Source of the DNA: JAPPHY01 sp034423135
GTDB lineage: Bacteria > Chloroflexota > Dehalococcoidia > Lucifugimonadales > UBA2985
DNA length: 64,000 nucleotides
Assembly (NCBI GenBank): GCA_034423135.1
Contig: DAOUJC010000011.1
Location: 186,001-250,000, forward strand
Reading direction: 5' to 3'
Made by a program: the position numbers and the translations under genes. Positions 45,857 to 54,587 of the stretch are shown here, one piece after another (positions within the stretch are counted from its first letter, which is position 1; each line of letters starts with the position of its first letter). Under the pieces are notes generated by a model. That model did not search any database. It was not told the origin of the DNA and saw only the letters and a program-made list of their open reading frames with translations.

Positions 45857-46576
45857 CTACGCCAGCAACTCCGCCACTGATCGCACTATGGCATCGGGGG
45901 TGGTCTGGCTGCCCTCTGGCAATCCCTTGCCTCGCCAGTCAACCCAAATCGTGCTTATGCCGAGAGCCTGAGCGCCGGCGATGTCGGCGTACAGATTGTC
46001 GCCAATCATCACGGCCTCCGAAGGCTGAGCTCCCAACTGCTCCAATGCGTGCCGAAACACCTTCGCGTCCGGCTTGCCCACGCCGAAGTCCCCTTCGACT
46101 ATGATGCAGTCGAACAGGGACAGGGACTCCAGCCCAAGGAGTTCAATTTTGCCTCGCTGGCTACCGGATTGGCCGTTGGTGATCAGCGCCATCGCCTTGC
46201 CCATCTCCCGAATGCGTATCAGGGTATCAATGGCGCCAGGAAACGCCTCCATGGACGCAATCTTGAGCCCGGCGTAAGTCTCCACAATCTCATTGGCTAT
46301 CTGTCCTTCATTTAGGCCCCGGCTGGAGAGAGTCATATCAACCAGCTGTCGGCGAGACTCGTCCGGGTTCAGCCCCGCCCATTGATTCCACTCCTGGTCT
46401 CGCAAGAGCTGACGACGTAACTCGCTCAATGCGCCGGAAAGCTCTTGGCCGTCCATGCCCAACCTTGGCCCGAATTTGGCGAATGTCTGTTCCCAACCCT
46501 TGCGAGATGCTTCAGCATCGGCCAGGATGGTGTCGTCCAAGTCGAAGATCACTGCTCTAGGTAGCTGGATGTTCAC
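45857..46576 (-). CDS. HAD-family hydrolase
   Basis: A 239-residue phosphatase-like protein of the HAD superfamily. Motif I is VIFDLDDTIL (aspartates about 11 and 13), motif II ITNG near 133, motif III lysine in VGKPDAKVF and motif IV MIGDNLYADI. The helical cap of about 80 residues indicates subfamily I (phosphoglycolate-phosphatase-like or YjjG nucleotidase-like). Substrate not decidable. ATG 46576; preceded by AAGAGTG. Confidence 0.9.
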   Translation of the reverse strand: MNIQLPRAVIFDLDDTILADAEASRKGWEQTFAKFGPRLGMDGQELSGALSELRRQLLRDQEWNQWAGLNPDESRRQLVDMTLSSRGLNEGQIANEIVETYAGLKIASMEAFPGAIDTLIRIREMGKAMALITNGQSGSQRGKIELLGLESLSLFDCIIVEGDFGVGKPDAKVFRHALEQLGAQPSEAVMIGDNLYADIAGAQALGISTIWVDWRGKGLPEGSQTTPDAIVRSVAELLA

Positions 46577-46614
46577 TCTTTGTCCTCGTTGGCAAGGGAT
46601 GCTAATTCGGCACC

Positions 46615-46643
46615 AAAGTACAACCGCGGACGTGGACTGTCAA
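46615..46643 (-). promoter_or_regulatory. promoter of the HAD hydrolase gene
   Basis: Minus-strand TTGACA (46638-46643), 17 bases, TACTTT (46615-46620), 39 bp before ATG 46576. Confidence 0.55.
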
Positions 46644-46709
46644 CCGAACGCCCCCTAGCTTGACACCCGCGGGCGGAAGTGGGAACATTTGGTGGCTTTC
46701 GAGACTCCT

Positions 46710-47495
46710 ATGAGCGCACTTTACGGCGATTCCGTCCTCTATCACACGGCCGATGGCGTGGCCTGGATCACACTCAACCGACCCTCGGCCCGCAACCGCC
46801 TCGACCTGCCAATGGCAAACGCGCTTCGAAGGGCGTGCCAGCTAGTCACGCAGGACGACGAGGTGCGCGCGGCCGTGCTCACGTCGTCCTCAGACGTGTT
46901 CTGCGACGGCGACGAGTCGGAGGCTCCCGCCGACGCGGGCGCGGAGGAGCGCCAAGCCTACCTGGAGGCCCGCCGCGCCACCTCGTTCATCGGCGGAATC
47001 GATAAGCCCGTGGCGGCCCTGCTGAACGGCGACGCCATCGACCACGGCCTGGAGCTTGCGCTTGCGTGCGACTTTCGGCTGGCGGCCGCCGGCGCACGAT
47101 TCGGTATGACTCAGGTGACGCGCGGCGCCATGCCCTGGGACGGCGGCACGCAGCGACTGCCGCGCACCGTGGGGCGCGCCTGGGCCGCGGACCTGCTGCT
47201 CACCGGCAGGCTGATCGACGCGCAGGAGGCGCTCGAAATCGGCCTCGTGCACGAGGTGCATCCCGCCGACCGGCTGGCGGAGCGTGGTGAGCAGCTGGCA
47301 CTTTCGCTCGCATCGCTCGCACCCATCGCAGCACGCTACGCCAAGGAGGCGGTGCTGAAGGGCATGGACATGACGCTGGAGCAGGGAATGCGCCTTGAGA
47401 TGGACCTGAACCTGATACTGCAGACTACCGAGGACAGGGCGGAGGGAATAGCATCGTTCCTGGAGCGCAGGAATCCGACGTTCAGGGGGGAGTGA
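46710..47495 (+). CDS. enoyl-CoA hydratase/isomerase-family protein with altered active site
   Basis: A 261-residue crotonase-fold protein. GVAWITLNRPSARN, NGDAIDHGLELALACDF and GGTQRLPRT are clear; the acidic residue of the usual FGxPE motif is glutamine (FGMTQV) and the oxyanion GGG is DHG, so ordinary enoyl-CoA hydration is doubtful. Other crotonase reactions (decarboxylase, hydrolase) are possible. ATG 46710 gives the family start; a TTG 46689 and GTG 46692 are open but upstream of the likely transcription start. Confidence 0.82.
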   Translation: MSALYGDSVLYHTADGVAWITLNRPSARNRLDLPMANALRRACQLVTQDDEVRAAVLTSSSDVFCDGDESEAPADAGAEERQAYLEARRATSFIGGIDKPVAALLNGDAIDHGLELALACDFRLAAAGARFGMTQVTRGAMPWDGGTQRLPRTVGRAWAADLLLTGRLIDAQEALEIGLVHEVHPADRLAERGEQLALSLASLAPIAARYAKEAVLKGMDMTLEQGMRLEMDLNLILQTTEDRAEGIASFLERRNPTFRGE

Positions 47496-47531
47496 GTCCC
47501 TCCTGTCAGACTGGACAAGGAGAGAGTAGAC

Positions 47532-48272
47532 ATGACGGAATCGACAGGCGCACGAAACTGCCCCAGGTGCGGGTCACAGGTGGACCCGGATGCCCTCTTC
47601 TGCCCCCTCGACGGCACGCCGATCACGGGGTCAACGGAGTCGGCCGCGCCTGCGCCGTACTTCATTTCGCCAAATCGAATCATCTTCATGAGTCTGCTGT
47701 CATTCGGACTCTATCTTGTCTACTGGCTCTACAAGACGTGGAAGCACTACCGAGATCACACCGGTGAGCAGGCATATCCGATCTGGCACGCTCTCACATT
47801 CTTCGTTCCGATCTACGGTTCATTCCGGGCACACTCCCACTTCCGTACCTTCGGCGAGCTGGCTAGCCGGGCCGGGCTGGACATTCGCATCAGCCCGGGA
47901 ATCGCGTTTGCAGTCATTCTCGCAGGCTGGTTCTTCTTCACTGCGATAGGCAGCGTGAGCAGCCCGGAGTTTGTGGAGGTCGTGGATCCGGTCACGGGCG
48001 AGCAGGCGGTGGATCCGGAAACAGGGGCCGCCCAGTTCGATGTGATAGAACCCACGAGGTCAGAGCTGATTACTGCGCTGTTCCTGCGCCTGATCAACGT
48101 AGGTCTCGGTATCTGGATGATCCTGCACGCTCAGCCCAGGCTCAACTACTACTGGAACAACGCATACGGCGCCAGGTTGATCGGCATGGCGTTGGGGAAG
48201 GGCGAAATCCTGGTGCTCGTTATTGGCGCGTTCGCGTGGTTCGGTACCATAAGCGGCATCATGTCTGCATAG
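47532..48272 (+). CDS. zinc-ribbon membrane protein (DUF4234-like)
   Basis: A 246-residue protein: N-terminal zinc ribbon (CPRC, then FCPLDG) in residues about 10-32, then four or five hydrophobic spans with FGLYLVYWLYKTWKHYRDHTG, similar to DUF4234 and related small membrane proteins. A DPVTGEQAVDPETGAAQ stretch lies between spans. ATG 47532 follows AAGGAGAG. Lies between two crotonase genes; its role with them is unknown. Confidence 0.7.
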   Translation: MTESTGARNCPRCGSQVDPDALFCPLDGTPITGSTESAAPAPYFISPNRIIFMSLLSFGLYLVYWLYKTWKHYRDHTGEQAYPIWHALTFFVPIYGSFRAHSHFRTFGELASRAGLDIRISPGIAFAVILAGWFFFTAIGSVSSPEFVEVVDPVTGEQAVDPETGAAQFDVIEPTRSELITALFLRLINVGLGIWMILHAQPRLNYYWNNAYGARLIGMALGKGEILVLVIGAFAWFGTISGIMSA

Positions 48273-48280
48273 AGAGCGAG

Positions 48281-49015
48281 ATGAACGTGACCTCTGCATT
48301 CGAAACCATACTGCTCAGCATTGACGGTGGCGTGGCTGAGATCGCGCTGAACCGCCCAAAGGTGCTGAACGCCCACAACATGCAGATGCGCGACGACCTC
48401 TACGCAGCGCTGGAGGCGGTGCGCGACGACCCCGGCGTCAACAGCGTCCTGCTGCGCGGCGAGGGCGACCGAGCCTTTTGCACCGGCGCAGACCTGACTG
48501 AGTTCGGCACGGCGCCATCGAGGGTCATTGCGCGCCAGGTGCGCTGGGAGCGCGACCTGTGGGGCCTCTTCCTCGACCTGGACAGGCCAATCGTTGCGGC
48601 CATTCACGGTTTTGTGATAGGCTCTGGTGTTGAGATGGCCCTCCTCTGCGACCTGAGAATTGCGTCCGAGGATGCAGTCTTCGGGATGCCGGAGGCGGCC
48701 CTGGGGCTGATCCCCGCCGCAGGCGGAACGCAGACGCTGCCTCGTACGCTGGGCGCTCCGCGAGCCCTGCAGGCGCTGCTGGGCGGCGAGCGCATACCGG
48801 CATCGAGGGCGGCGGCATTCGGGCTTGCGCACCGGGTTGTTCCGCGCGAGCGGCTCCTGGAGGAGGCGCGAGAGACGGCCCGGCGGCTCGCGGAGCTGCC
48901 GGCGCAGCCGGTGAGGGCGGTGAAGCGGGCGCTGCGCAGGGGCATGGACATGCCGCTGGAGCGGGCCCTGGAGACGGAGCTTCGGCTGGCGGTCTCCGCC
49001 ACGTCGGCAAACTGA
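48281..49015 (+). CDS. enoyl-CoA hydratase/isomerase
   Basis: A 244-residue crotonase with a normal active site: HGFVIGSGVEMALLCDL (oxyanion glycines) and FGMPEAALGLIPAAGGTQ, where the glutamate of MPE is the usual catalytic acid. The protein hydrates or isomerises enoyl-CoA in fatty acid or aromatic catabolism; substrate range unknown. ATG 48281 (weak AGAGAGCGAG site), 8 nt after the zinc-ribbon protein. Followed by an acyl-CoA synthetase, 33 nt on. Confidence 0.9.
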   Translation: MNVTSAFETILLSIDGGVAEIALNRPKVLNAHNMQMRDDLYAALEAVRDDPGVNSVLLRGEGDRAFCTGADLTEFGTAPSRVIARQVRWERDLWGLFLDLDRPIVAAIHGFVIGSGVEMALLCDLRIASEDAVFGMPEAALGLIPAAGGTQTLPRTLGAPRALQALLGGERIPASRAAAFGLAHRVVPRERLLEEARETARRLAELPAQPVRAVKRALRRGMDMPLERALETELRLAVSATSAN

Positions 49016-49048
49016 TATGCACGTATCAATCGTATTGGGAGGCAGAGC

Positions 49049-50608
49049 GTGAACACAACGGAGCTGTTGAGCATTACCGCGATGATCGTACCGGACAGGC
49101 ACGCCATCGTTTTCGACGACCAGCGTATCTCCTTCGGAGAGCTGGCTTCGCGAGTGAACCGGCTGGCCAACGGCTTGGCCGATCTTGGCGTCGGCGCCGG
49201 CGACCGGGTCGCGGTGATGCAGGTGAACTGCAACGAGCACATCGAGAGCTACTTTGCGACGGCCAAGCTGGACGCGATCTTCGTGCCAATCAACTTCCGG
49301 GCCCGCGCTGAGGAGCTCAGCTTCATGCTCAATGACTCGGGCGTGAAGGCCATCATCCTGGGGCAACGGTACCAGGACATGCTTCGCCAGGTGAAGCCGG
49401 AGCTCACCACGCTGGAGCACCAGATCACGCTGGAGGCGCCCGCTGACGACTTCGTGTACTACGAGGACCTCATCGCCAACGCATCCGACGATGAGCGGTT
49501 CCCCACGGCCGACGGTGAGGACGTGACCATCATCATGTTCACAGCGGGCACAACGGGGACGCCCAAGGGCGTGATGCTCAGCCACAACAGCTTCAGCTCC
49601 TACATCCTGGCCAACGTTGAGCCGGTGAACATGGATGTTGCGGAGAAGAACATCCTCACCGTGCCGCTGCACCACATCGCAGGCGTGCAGGCGGTGATGG
49701 CTGCCATCTACGGAGGCCGCACGCTGGTGCTGCAGCGCCAGTTCGACGAAGAGGGCTGGATGAAGCTGGTTCAGGACGAGCAGGTCAACCGCGCCATGAT
49801 GGTGCCCACCATGCTCAAGCGGCTGATGGATCAGCCCAGCTTCGGCAGCTACGACCTGTCCAGCCTGCGGGTCATCACCTACGGCGCCGCGCCAATGCCC
49901 CTGGAGGTGATCAAGAAGGCAATCGCGGAGTTCCCCAACACCCGCTTCATCAATGCCTTCGGTCAGACCGAGACGGCATCGACGATCACCATGCTTCCGC
50001 CGGACGCCCACGAGATTCGCGAGGGCGACCCGGACTACGACGCGAAGCTGAAGAGGCTCGGCTCCATCGGCAAGCCGCTGCCGGACGTTGAGGTCCGCAT
50101 CGTTGACGAGGACGGCAACGACGTGCCTCTCGGCGAGAACGGCGAGATCGTCGCACGCGGCGAGCGCCTGATGAAGGGCTACTGGAACCGGGAGGAGGCC
50201 ACGAAGGAGACGCTGCGCGGCGGCTGGCTCTACACCGGCGACCTTGGCTACTGGGACGACGAGGGCTACATCTTCCTGTCCGGCAGGGCAAAGGACTTCC
50301 TCAAGCGGGGCGGAGAGATGATCGCGCCGGAAGAGGTGGAGCAGATCATCATGTCGCATCCCGCGGTCGACGAGGCGGCCATCATCGGCGTGCCGGACAT
50401 CGAGTGGGGCGAGCGCGTGAGGGCCATCGTGGTCAGGAAGCCCGGCATGGAGCTGACGATGGAAGAGGTGGTCGAGCACTGCAGGCCTCGCATGGCGGGG
50501 TTCAAGCGGCCGGAGGATGTGATCTTCATCGACGAGCTTCCTAGGAACCCGATGGGCAAGGTGCTCAAGCGGGTGCTGCGCGAGGAGTATCCCGAGCCGA
50601 TAGCCTGA
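49049..50608 (+). CDS. acyl-CoA synthetase (AMP-binding)
   Basis: A 519-residue adenylate-forming enzyme activating carboxylic acids, probably fatty acids, to CoA esters. Visible motifs: FTAGTTGTPKGVMLSH (about 165-180), YGAAPMP near 277, GQTET near 307, YTGDLGYWD near 395, GRAKDFLKRGGE near 412, and the C-terminal lysine in PRNPMGKVLKR. GTG 49049 follows GGGAGG by eight bases. In one operon with the crotonase genes, consistent with beta-oxidation-like catabolism. Confidence 0.92.
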   Translation: MNTTELLSITAMIVPDRHAIVFDDQRISFGELASRVNRLANGLADLGVGAGDRVAVMQVNCNEHIESYFATAKLDAIFVPINFRARAEELSFMLNDSGVKAIILGQRYQDMLRQVKPELTTLEHQITLEAPADDFVYYEDLIANASDDERFPTADGEDVTIIMFTAGTTGTPKGVMLSHNSFSSYILANVEPVNMDVAEKNILTVPLHHIAGVQAVMAAIYGGRTLVLQRQFDEEGWMKLVQDEQVNRAMMVPTMLKRLMDQPSFGSYDLSSLRVITYGAAPMPLEVIKKAIAEFPNTRFINAFGQTETASTITMLPPDAHEIREGDPDYDAKLKRLGSIGKPLPDVEVRIVDEDGNDVPLGENGEIVARGERLMKGYWNREEATKETLRGGWLYTGDLGYWDDEGYIFLSGRAKDFLKRGGEMIAPEEVEQIIMSHPAVDEAAIIGVPDIEWGERVRAIVVRKPGMELTMEEVVEHCRPRMAGFKRPEDVIFIDELPRNPMGKVLKRVLREEYPEPIA

Positions 50609-50633
50609 TACGCGACCAAGGATCGTAAGCGAC

Positions 50634-50664
50634 CGCCCGTCCCGAGCGCGACTTGGGGCGGGCG
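50634..50664 (+). terminator. terminator hairpin after the acyl-CoA synthetase
   Basis: CGCCCGTCCC (50634-50643) pairs with GGGGCGGGCG (50655-50664), one G-U; the downstream run is T-poor (ACGCATTTG), so moderate. Confidence 0.5.
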
Positions 50665-50685
50665 ACGCATTTGTCGGGGGCACTG

Positions 50686-50832
50686 ATGAGCCAGGAACGA
50701 GAGCGAGAGACGAGGGGAGAGCGCCGCGAGGAGCGGCGGCGCAAGCGGCGGTATGGCCCGCGCATTCACGGCAAGCGGCTGGCCGAGATTGTGCGGAACG
50801 CGCTGAGCAAGCGCGCGAAGCAGGATAGGTAG
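50686..50832 (+). CDS. possible 48-residue Arg-rich protein
   Basis: A short frame from ATG 50686 coding MSQERERETRGERREERRRK... to a stop at 50832, with about one-third arginine. Ribosome site GGGGG is weak, and it sits between a hairpin and a dispersed repeat. Either a small nucleic-acid-binding protein or chance in Arg-rich high-GC DNA. Confidence 0.35.
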   Translation: MSQERERETRGERREERRRKRRYGPRIHGKRLAEIVRNALSKRAKQDR

Positions 50833-50890
50833 TGGAACGGGGATGCCGCACCTTGCCCGCTCAAGCCTGCCCGGTACCCGATACGGGGGT

Positions 50891-51063
50891 GAGCATGTCG
50901 AACCACTCGAGCGGGCTGGGAGTGGTGCGCCACCCTCTGGCGTCATTTCGAGCGGAGTCGAGAAATCCCAGACGTCCCGCGTGGGAACGCGCTCCGAATT
51001 TCGGCGGGGTGGCAGTAGACTCGCCGAACCGCTCACTCCCTTCGACAGGCTCAGGGTGAGCGG
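50891..51063. repeat. composite repeat A, left of the orphan gene
   Basis: About 170 bp, starting GAGCATGTCGAACCACTCGA and ending with a 35-bp palindromic copy (CCGCTCAC...GTGAGCGG, 51029-51063). It contains GTCATTTCGAGCGGAGTCGA (50942-50961), of the family that flanks the GIY-YIG gene. Nearly the same unit recurs at 51763-51936 on the other side of the gene. Confidence 0.75.
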
Positions 51064-51177
51064 TCTTGGTGCCCGCCGTGCCCCCGTAGCCTACACGCCC
51101 CGCGCAGGCTATTCCTGCGATGGCAGAAATCCAGAGGCCGCGGAACGGACCTCCAGCCTCAATCCAAGTTGAACTGC

Positions 51178-51723
51178 CTACGGGTTTCGAAACATCTCAA
51201 GCATATTGCGTTGTGCTTCCGTTAGCCAAAGCGCAGGATTGTTGGGCGACGGGTAAATCTCAGCTTCACGCCACAACTCTTGTATCACGCTGGTGGCAAC
51301 GCCTAGTTTGACGCCTCGGTGCTTGAGCCTCTGAACGAGGGCGCAAGCATCAAACAGGAAGGCAAACGCGATAACCCAAGGCTGAGTTGTGCCGCGGGTG
51401 GATGCAGGCTGAACCTTGGGGCCGGTCAGCACCAGGTAATAGTCAGGGAGAGCGTCTGGCCTTATGTCCAAGACACACTGATGCAGGGAGTATTTCTTGA
51501 TGTTCACCGACTTGGAGGCAAGCGGCCCACTCCTGAAGTAGCCGTCGCTCCCCTTGTTGACGGCGGACTCAGGCAGCTCTATGTCGAATATTCTGGAGGC
51601 GACAAACTCCCCCACGTGGCCCGGGTGCGCGGGTCGGCCTATCACGCCGGCAATTGCATACTCGACCGCGTTTCTTTCCTTGATGAGTGACGCAAGCCTC
51701 TGTAATTCATCCCGATCTGTCAT
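51178..51723 (-). CDS. orphan protein of unknown function, repeat-flanked
   Basis: A 181-residue protein of a widespread uncharacterised family (DUF6998-like by my recollection): LIKERNAVEYAIAG, GRPAHPGHVGEFVASRIF, SGPLASKSVNIKKY, DALPDYYLVLTGPK, then ATSVIQELWREAE near the C-terminus. Conserved acids and lysines could form a PD-(D/E)xK-like site, but that is speculation. ATG 51723 lies after AGAGGGT; the open frame to 51807 runs through a repeat. Direct composite repeats lie on both sides. Confidence 0.55.
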   Translation of the reverse strand: MTDRDELQRLASLIKERNAVEYAIAGVIGRPAHPGHVGEFVASRIFDIELPESAVNKGSDGYFRSGPLASKSVNIKKYSLHQCVLDIRPDALPDYYLVLTGPKVQPASTRGTTQPWVIAFAFLFDACALVQRLKHRGVKLGVATSVIQELWREAEIYPSPNNPALWLTEAQRNMLEMFRNP

Positions 51724-51762
51724 GTACCCTCTTGTTTCTTGAAGGCTCCCGTCGCGCTCATG

Positions 51763-51936
51763 GTAAGCACGTCGAACCAATTGAGCGGGCTGGAAGTGGT
51801 ACACCACCCTGTGGCGTCATTTCGAGCGGAGTCGAGAAATCTCAGACGTCCCGCGTGGGAAGGCGCGCCGAATATGGGCTGGCCGTCAGGAGGCTCGCAA
51901 TCCGCTCACCCTGAGCCTGTCGAAGGGAGTGAGCGG
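51763..51936. repeat. composite repeat B, right of the orphan gene
   Basis: The same unit as 50891-51063, direct orientation, roughly 85-90 percent identical in its first part, but its final 35-bp palindromic segment (51902-51936) is the reverse complement of that in copy A. Confidence 0.75.
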
Positions 51937-51963
51937 ATTGGGTGACCGGCCGCCAGGCGCAGC

Positions 51964-52842
51964 TTACAGCCCCAGTGCGGCCTTCATGGTGACGCCGATC
52001 TCCGCCGGCGACGGCGCGATTTGCGCGCCAGCCTCTCGCAACGCCTTGACCTTCTCCTCGGCGCGGGCGGCTGAGCCGGTGATGATTGCGCCCGCGTGGC
52101 CCATCCGCTTGCCGGGAGGCGCTGTGACGCCCACTATCAGCGACACCACGGGCTTGGTGACGTGGTCGCGGATGTACTCGGCGGCCTCCTGCTCCTTGGA
52201 GCCGCCGATCTCGCCAATCATCACGATTGCGTCCGTGTCGGGGTCGTTCTGGAACAGCTCCAGCACGTCGACGAAGGACGTTCCGACGATGGGGTCGCCG
52301 CCGATGCCCACGCACGTGGACTGGCCGATGCCGAGCGCGGTGAGCTGGTTCACGGCCTCGTAGGTCAGCGTACCGCTGCGCGAGACCACGCCCACGCGGC
52401 CGGGCGTGTGGATGTTGCCCGGCATGATGCCTATCTTGCACTTGCTGCCCGGCGAAATGAGGCCGGGGCAGTTGGGACCGATAAGCCGGGACGGCTTGTC
52501 CTCCAGGAATCGCGAGACGCGCACCATGTCCATGACGGGAATGCCCTCGGTGATGCAGGCGATGAGGGGGATGCCGGCGTCGGCGGACTCCAGGATAGCG
52601 TCAGCGGCGAAGGCTGCGGGCACGAAGATCAGTGCCACGTTGGCGCCCGTCTCGTCCACGGCCTGGCCGATGGTGTTGAATACTGGGACTTTGTCCTCCC
52701 ACATGGTGCCGCCCCTGCCCGGCGTCACACCGGCGACCAGGTTTGTGCCGTACTCCATGCAGCGGAGAGCGTGGAAGCTGCCTTCCCGGCCCGTGATGCC
52801 CTGGACCAGAAGGCGGGTGTTCTCATCGACAAGAATGCTCAC
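51964..52842 (-). CDS. sucD: succinate-CoA ligase subunit alpha
   Basis: A 292-residue citric acid cycle subunit that binds CoA and carries the phospho-histidine (GHAGAIITG). N-terminal Rossmann sequence LVQGITGREGSFHA, GVTPGRGGT, later IGPNCPGLISP are typical. GTG 52842 is chosen because AAGGAGG lies five bases upstream; the open frame runs on to 52908. Starts 19 nt after sucC. Confidence 0.95.
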   Translation of the reverse strand: MSILVDENTRLLVQGITGREGSFHALRCMEYGTNLVAGVTPGRGGTMWEDKVPVFNTIGQAVDETGANVALIFVPAAFAADAILESADAGIPLIACITEGIPVMDMVRVSRFLEDKPSRLIGPNCPGLISPGSKCKIGIMPGNIHTPGRVGVVSRSGTLTYEAVNQLTALGIGQSTCVGIGGDPIVGTSFVDVLELFQNDPDTDAIVMIGEIGGSKEQEAAEYIRDHVTKPVVSLIVGVTAPPGKRMGHAGAIITGSAARAEEKVKALREAGAQIAPSPAEIGVTMKAALGL

Positions 52843-52861
52843 TGGTACCTCCTTGGCATCG

Positions 52862-54019
52862 TTAGCCGGCGGCCTGCCGGATGGCGTCGGCCGCTTCGTT
52901 GAGATCATTCACCAGGGTAACGCCCAGGTTGGACTGGGCCAGAATCTCCTTGCCCTCGTCAGCGTTGGTGCCCAGCATCCTGACGACGATTGGCACCCGG
53001 TCCTCAGCCTCCTCCGCGGCAGCCACTATGCCGCGTGCCGCCACGTCGCACCGCAAGATGCCGCCGAAGACGTTGACCAGGATGCGCTTCACCTGCGGGT
53101 CGGACAGGAGCAGCCGGAACGCCTGCGCCACCTGCTCCTCGCTGGCTCCTCCGCCCACGTCCAGGAAGTTGGCGGGCATTGCCTCCGCCATCGTTATCGA
53201 GTCCATGGTGGCCATCGCCAGACCGGCGCCGTTGACCATGCAGCCCACGTCGCCGTCCAGCTTCACGTAGGAGATGTCGAAGCTGCTGGCCTCCAGCTCC
53301 AGCGGGTCCTCCTGGTCCGTGTCCCGCATCTCCCGCACCTCAGGATGGCGGGCCAGGGCGTCGTCCTCGAAGTCGAGCTTGGCGTCCAGGGCCACGAGCT
53401 GCCCCTCCTCGGTGAGTGCGAGCGGATTGATCTCGGCGAGCGAGCAGTCCTTGGCCTCGAAGACGCGGTACAGGTTGGCGATGAGGGCCGATGCTGGGCG
53501 AATCAACTCGCCCGGCAGGCCCAGCCCGTAGGCGAGGTAGCGGCACTGGAACGGCTGCAGCCCGATCACGACGTCGACGTTGACCCGTAGTATCTTCTCC
53601 GGCGTGGTGGCCGCCACCTCCTCGATGTCCATGCCGCCGGCCTCGCTGGCCATGATGACGGGGCCGCGAGAGCCGCTGTCGATTACCACCGCCAGGTAGA
53701 ACTCCTTCGCGATCTGCGCGGTCTCCTCGATCAGCACGCGGGTGACAGGCACGCCGTCCGGGCCGGTCTGGTGCGTCACCAGCCTGTTGCCCAGCAGGGT
53801 GTCCGCGACGCCTGCTGCCTCTTCCGGTGAGCCGACAACCTTCACGCCACCGGCAAGTCCTCTGCCGCCGGCGTGCACCTGTGCCTTCACCACCGATCTC
53901 TCGCCCATCTCGGCGGCGATGCCGGCGGCCTCTTCCGCCGTGGAGGCTACTCCTCCCCTGGGCACGGGAATTCCGAACTCAGCGAGGACGGCCTTGGCCT
54001 GGTACTCATGGATTTTCAT
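52862..54019 (-). CDS. sucC: succinate-CoA ligase subunit beta
   Basis: A 385-residue ATP-grasp subunit binding nucleotide and succinate. Starts MKIHEYQAKAVLAEFGIPVP; KAQVHAGGRG (nucleotide loop), EINPLALTEEG (metal binding), and GGILRCDVAA near the C-terminus are diagnostic. ATG 54019 follows GGAGAG. First gene of the sucCD transcript; citric acid cycle step producing GTP or ATP from succinyl-CoA. Confidence 0.95.
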   Translation of the reverse strand: MKIHEYQAKAVLAEFGIPVPRGGVASTAEEAAGIAAEMGERSVVKAQVHAGGRGLAGGVKVVGSPEEAAGVADTLLGNRLVTHQTGPDGVPVTRVLIEETAQIAKEFYLAVVIDSGSRGPVIMASEAGGMDIEEVAATTPEKILRVNVDVVIGLQPFQCRYLAYGLGLPGELIRPASALIANLYRVFEAKDCSLAEINPLALTEEGQLVALDAKLDFEDDALARHPEVREMRDTDQEDPLELEASSFDISYVKLDGDVGCMVNGAGLAMATMDSITMAEAMPANFLDVGGGASEEQVAQAFRLLLSDPQVKRILVNVFGGILRCDVAARGIVAAAEEAEDRVPIVVRMLGTNADEGKEILAQSNLGVTLVNDLNEAADAIRQAAG

Positions 54020-54215
54020 ACGCTACTCTCCGACATTCAGTATTGGGTCTGCAACTGTGCGTCGAGCCAACGGGGGACGCACGACGGGAGATTGTCACCG
54101 GCTGCGCGTCCGCTCCCCATCATAGCGGGCGGGCAGCGCGGTGTCCAGCGCGGGGGTGCCATAGTCGCCAGACGCGATGCGGATGCCGACGGCGCAACTG
54201 GTACACTCTCGGCCT

Positions 54216-54587
54216 CTACGCCGTGGCTTGTATGACCACGCGGCCGCCGTCGCGAACCCGGATGCTGAGGTCATGGCCGTCCATGAGCAGCATACCCACG
54301 AGCGGGACACTTTCCGATTCGTCGGCTTCGATATCGCGAGCGTTTCCGTCCCAGAACACCGTCGCGCCGTAGACATCGAAGGATACCGCGCTTCCATCGC
54401 CAAGGGTTGCAACGCCAGAGCTCCGTATGGGCAGATCCAGCCGCGTCACGATGGAAGAAGGCAGAGTCAAGAGGCCGTTGTAGCCGGTATCGACTATGGC
54501 ATCGATTTCATGCTGTTGCCCCCCGGGCCCCTGCAGTGAGAGACGCACTATGGGTTGGTAGGCGTCATTTACTACCCCATCAATCAT
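54216..54587 (-). CDS. retropepsin-like clan AA aspartic protease
   Basis: A 123-residue protein with one catalytic Asp-Thr-Gly (AIVDTGYNGLLTLP, about residues 30-43) and VGMLLMDGHDLSI, the pattern of clan AA proteases that dimerise. Substrate unknown. ATG 54587 overlaps the stop of the upstream gene (ATGA), so it is translationally coupled to the 96-residue partner; a longer frame to 54683 is rejected for that reason. Confidence 0.75.
   Translation of the reverse strand: MIDGVVNDAYQPIVRLSLQGPGGQQHEIDAIVDTGYNGLLTLPSSIVTRLDLPIRSSGVATLGDGSAVSFDVYGATVFWDGNARDIEADESESVPLVGMLLMDGHDLSIRVRDGGRVVIQATA

Noticed and set aside
48149..50851. 900-codon open frame on the minus strand opposite the crotonase and synthetase genes
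   Set aside because: It is the antisense shadow of well-supported genes in high-GC DNA; no domains, no ribosome site.
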